The notes beneath the pieces are model-generated. The model worked only from the letters and a program-made list of their open reading frames with translations. It had not been told where the DNA came from and did no database searches. Below are positions 5,398 to 6,092 of a stretch of 6,092 nucleotides of DNA, piece by piece. The stretch is taken from contig CP070627.1 of assembly GCA_020355945.1 (NCBI GenBank), positions 1,909,387 through 1,915,478 of the forward strand, in the 5' to 3' direction. Positions within the stretch are counted from its first letter, which is position 1. Each line of letters starts with the position of its first letter. This DNA is from Candidatus Aminicenantota bacterium. Lineage in GTDB: Bacteria; Acidobacteriota; Aminicenantia; UBA2199. The translations under genes were made by a program, and so were the position numbers.

Positions 5398-6092
5398 ATG
5401 AGCAGAAAAGACAAAGAAAAAAAATTGTCACAACCCCATGCCAAAACATTCGAATATGTCTTTAGAGAAAAAGAGACCGCCGCCAGCCTCCTGAAAGAAT
5501 ATCTTCCCGTGAAAATACGAAATAAGCTGGACTTTGATTCGTTGAAAATCTCAAATACTAAGTTTGTAGATAAAAAGCTGGAAGACTATTTCTCTGATTT
5601 GCTGTACGAAATAAATTTAAAGTCCGGCCATAAGCCCGCATTTATATACCTACTATTTGAGCATAAATGCTGGGAAGAGTGGTTCATCTGTCTTCAATTG
5701 CTGAAATATATGGTAAGAATATGGGAACTATATCTAAAACAAAATAAGGAAGCCAAATACCTGCCGGTTATCATTCCTTTGGTGATCTATCACGGTAAAC
5801 CCAAATGGAGCTTAAGCGAGAGATTTATTTCCTTATTTGAAGAGCCGGCCGACTTTGAACAATATATTCCTGATTTTGGTTTTAATTTATATGATATATC
5901 TCATATGCCGGACGAAGAAATCCAGGGAACGCCGTTGTTAAGAATATTTTTAACCACCTTTAAATACATTTACAGTCCGGAGTTAAGGAACAAGTTGTGG
6001 GAAATATTTAAGTTATTTTTAGAGTTGAGCGATAAAGAAAAGATGTCCGAATACCTTGAAGTTCTTTTAAGGTACCTGTTCAATAGCCCGGG
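5398..6092 (+). CDS. Rpn family recombination-promoting nuclease / putative transposase (3' end outside window)
   Basis: The frame is open from ATG at 5398 to the window edge, giving 231 complete codons. The protein follows the Rpn/Transposase_31 (PF04754) pattern: QPHAKTFEYVFREKETAASL at residues 12-31, FVDKKLEDYFSDLLYEINLK at 56-75, FIYLLFEHKCWEEWF at 82-96, LLKYMVRIWELY at 101-112 and LPVIIPLVIYHG at 122-133. D67 and the E88-x-K90 pair fit the PD-(D/E)XK catalytic core. Family members are DNA endonucleases shown to raise RecA-independent recombination and thereby exchange of DNA. They occur as multiple scattered copies in genomes. Typical proteins are about 300 residues, so an estimated 60-80 residues lie beyond the edge. 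A strong promoter stands directly upstream, and the gene is divergent from the carbamoyltransferase operon. It is intact as far as seen and is not flanked by insertion-sequence ends. Confidence 0.93.
   Translation, partial: MSRKDKEKKLSQPHAKTFEYVFREKETAASLLKEYLPVKIRNKLDFDSLKISNTKFVDKKLEDYFSDLLYEINLKSGHKPAFIYLLFEHKCWEEWFICLQLLKYMVRIWELYLKQNKEAKYLPVIIPLVIYHGKPKWSLSERFISLFEEPADFEQYIPDFGFNLYDISHMPDEEIQGTPLLRIFLTTFKYIYSPELRNKLWEIFKLFLELSDKEKMSEYLEVLLRYLFNSP

Overview
The window is bacterial DNA of moderate to low GC, with compact genes, clear Shine-Dalgarno sites and sigma-70-type promoters. The gene mix is a medium-chain dehydrogenase pair, a DUF4143 ATPase, a NodU/CmcH-type carbamoyltransferase operon and an Rpn/PD-(D/E)XK nuclease. 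This fits the accessory genome of a free-living, probably anaerobic environmental bacterium. The style recalls Candidatus Aminicenantes/Acidobacteriota-like or Desulfobacterota-like genomes, but that is a weak impression from protein flavour and not a placement.

Layout. (1) Bases 1-312, plus strand: the 3' end of one zinc-type/quinone-oxidoreductase-like dehydrogenase, then the first 15 or so codons of a second family member. The second gene breaks off at about base 300. (2) Bases about 301-2061 are a patchwork of ATPase genes. On the minus strand lies a 57-codon C-terminal relic of one DUF4143-type ATPase (376-549), followed by a complete, different DUF4143-type ATPase (611-1903). The intact gene has its own promoter (1991-2019), and a strong inverted repeat lies at the predicted transcription start (1933-1986). 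A 17-nt direct repeat (536-552 and 2045-2061, one mismatch) brackets the intact ATPase, and an inverted partial copy lies at 311-321. (3) Bases 2059-5175 form a minus-strand operon. Its promoter is at 5147-5175, followed by a 76-aa single-pass membrane protein resembling the SxtJ-type companions of carbamoyltransferases, a class I SAM methyltransferase, and a 596-aa O-carbamoyltransferase. The last two overlap by one base. (4) Bases 5176-5397 are a divergent intergenic region with a REP-like hairpin and a perfect consensus sigma-70 promoter. (5) From 5398 to the window end, plus strand, is an Rpn-family recombination-promoting nuclease cut by the window edge.

How the parts work together. The three-gene operon most likely modifies a glycan or a secondary metabolite by O-carbamoylation and methylation, with the small membrane protein tying the step to the inner membrane. 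The target is not encoded here. The ATPase patchwork and the Rpn gene are typical mobile or selfish accessory cargo, and the repeats and truncated genes show that the left third of the window has been rearranged. I see no CRISPR array, rRNA, tRNA or complete insertion sequence. No clearly new multi-gene system is visible. The most unusual items are the ATPase promoter/inverted-repeat arrangement, the repeats bracketing that gene, and the small carbamoylation operon.
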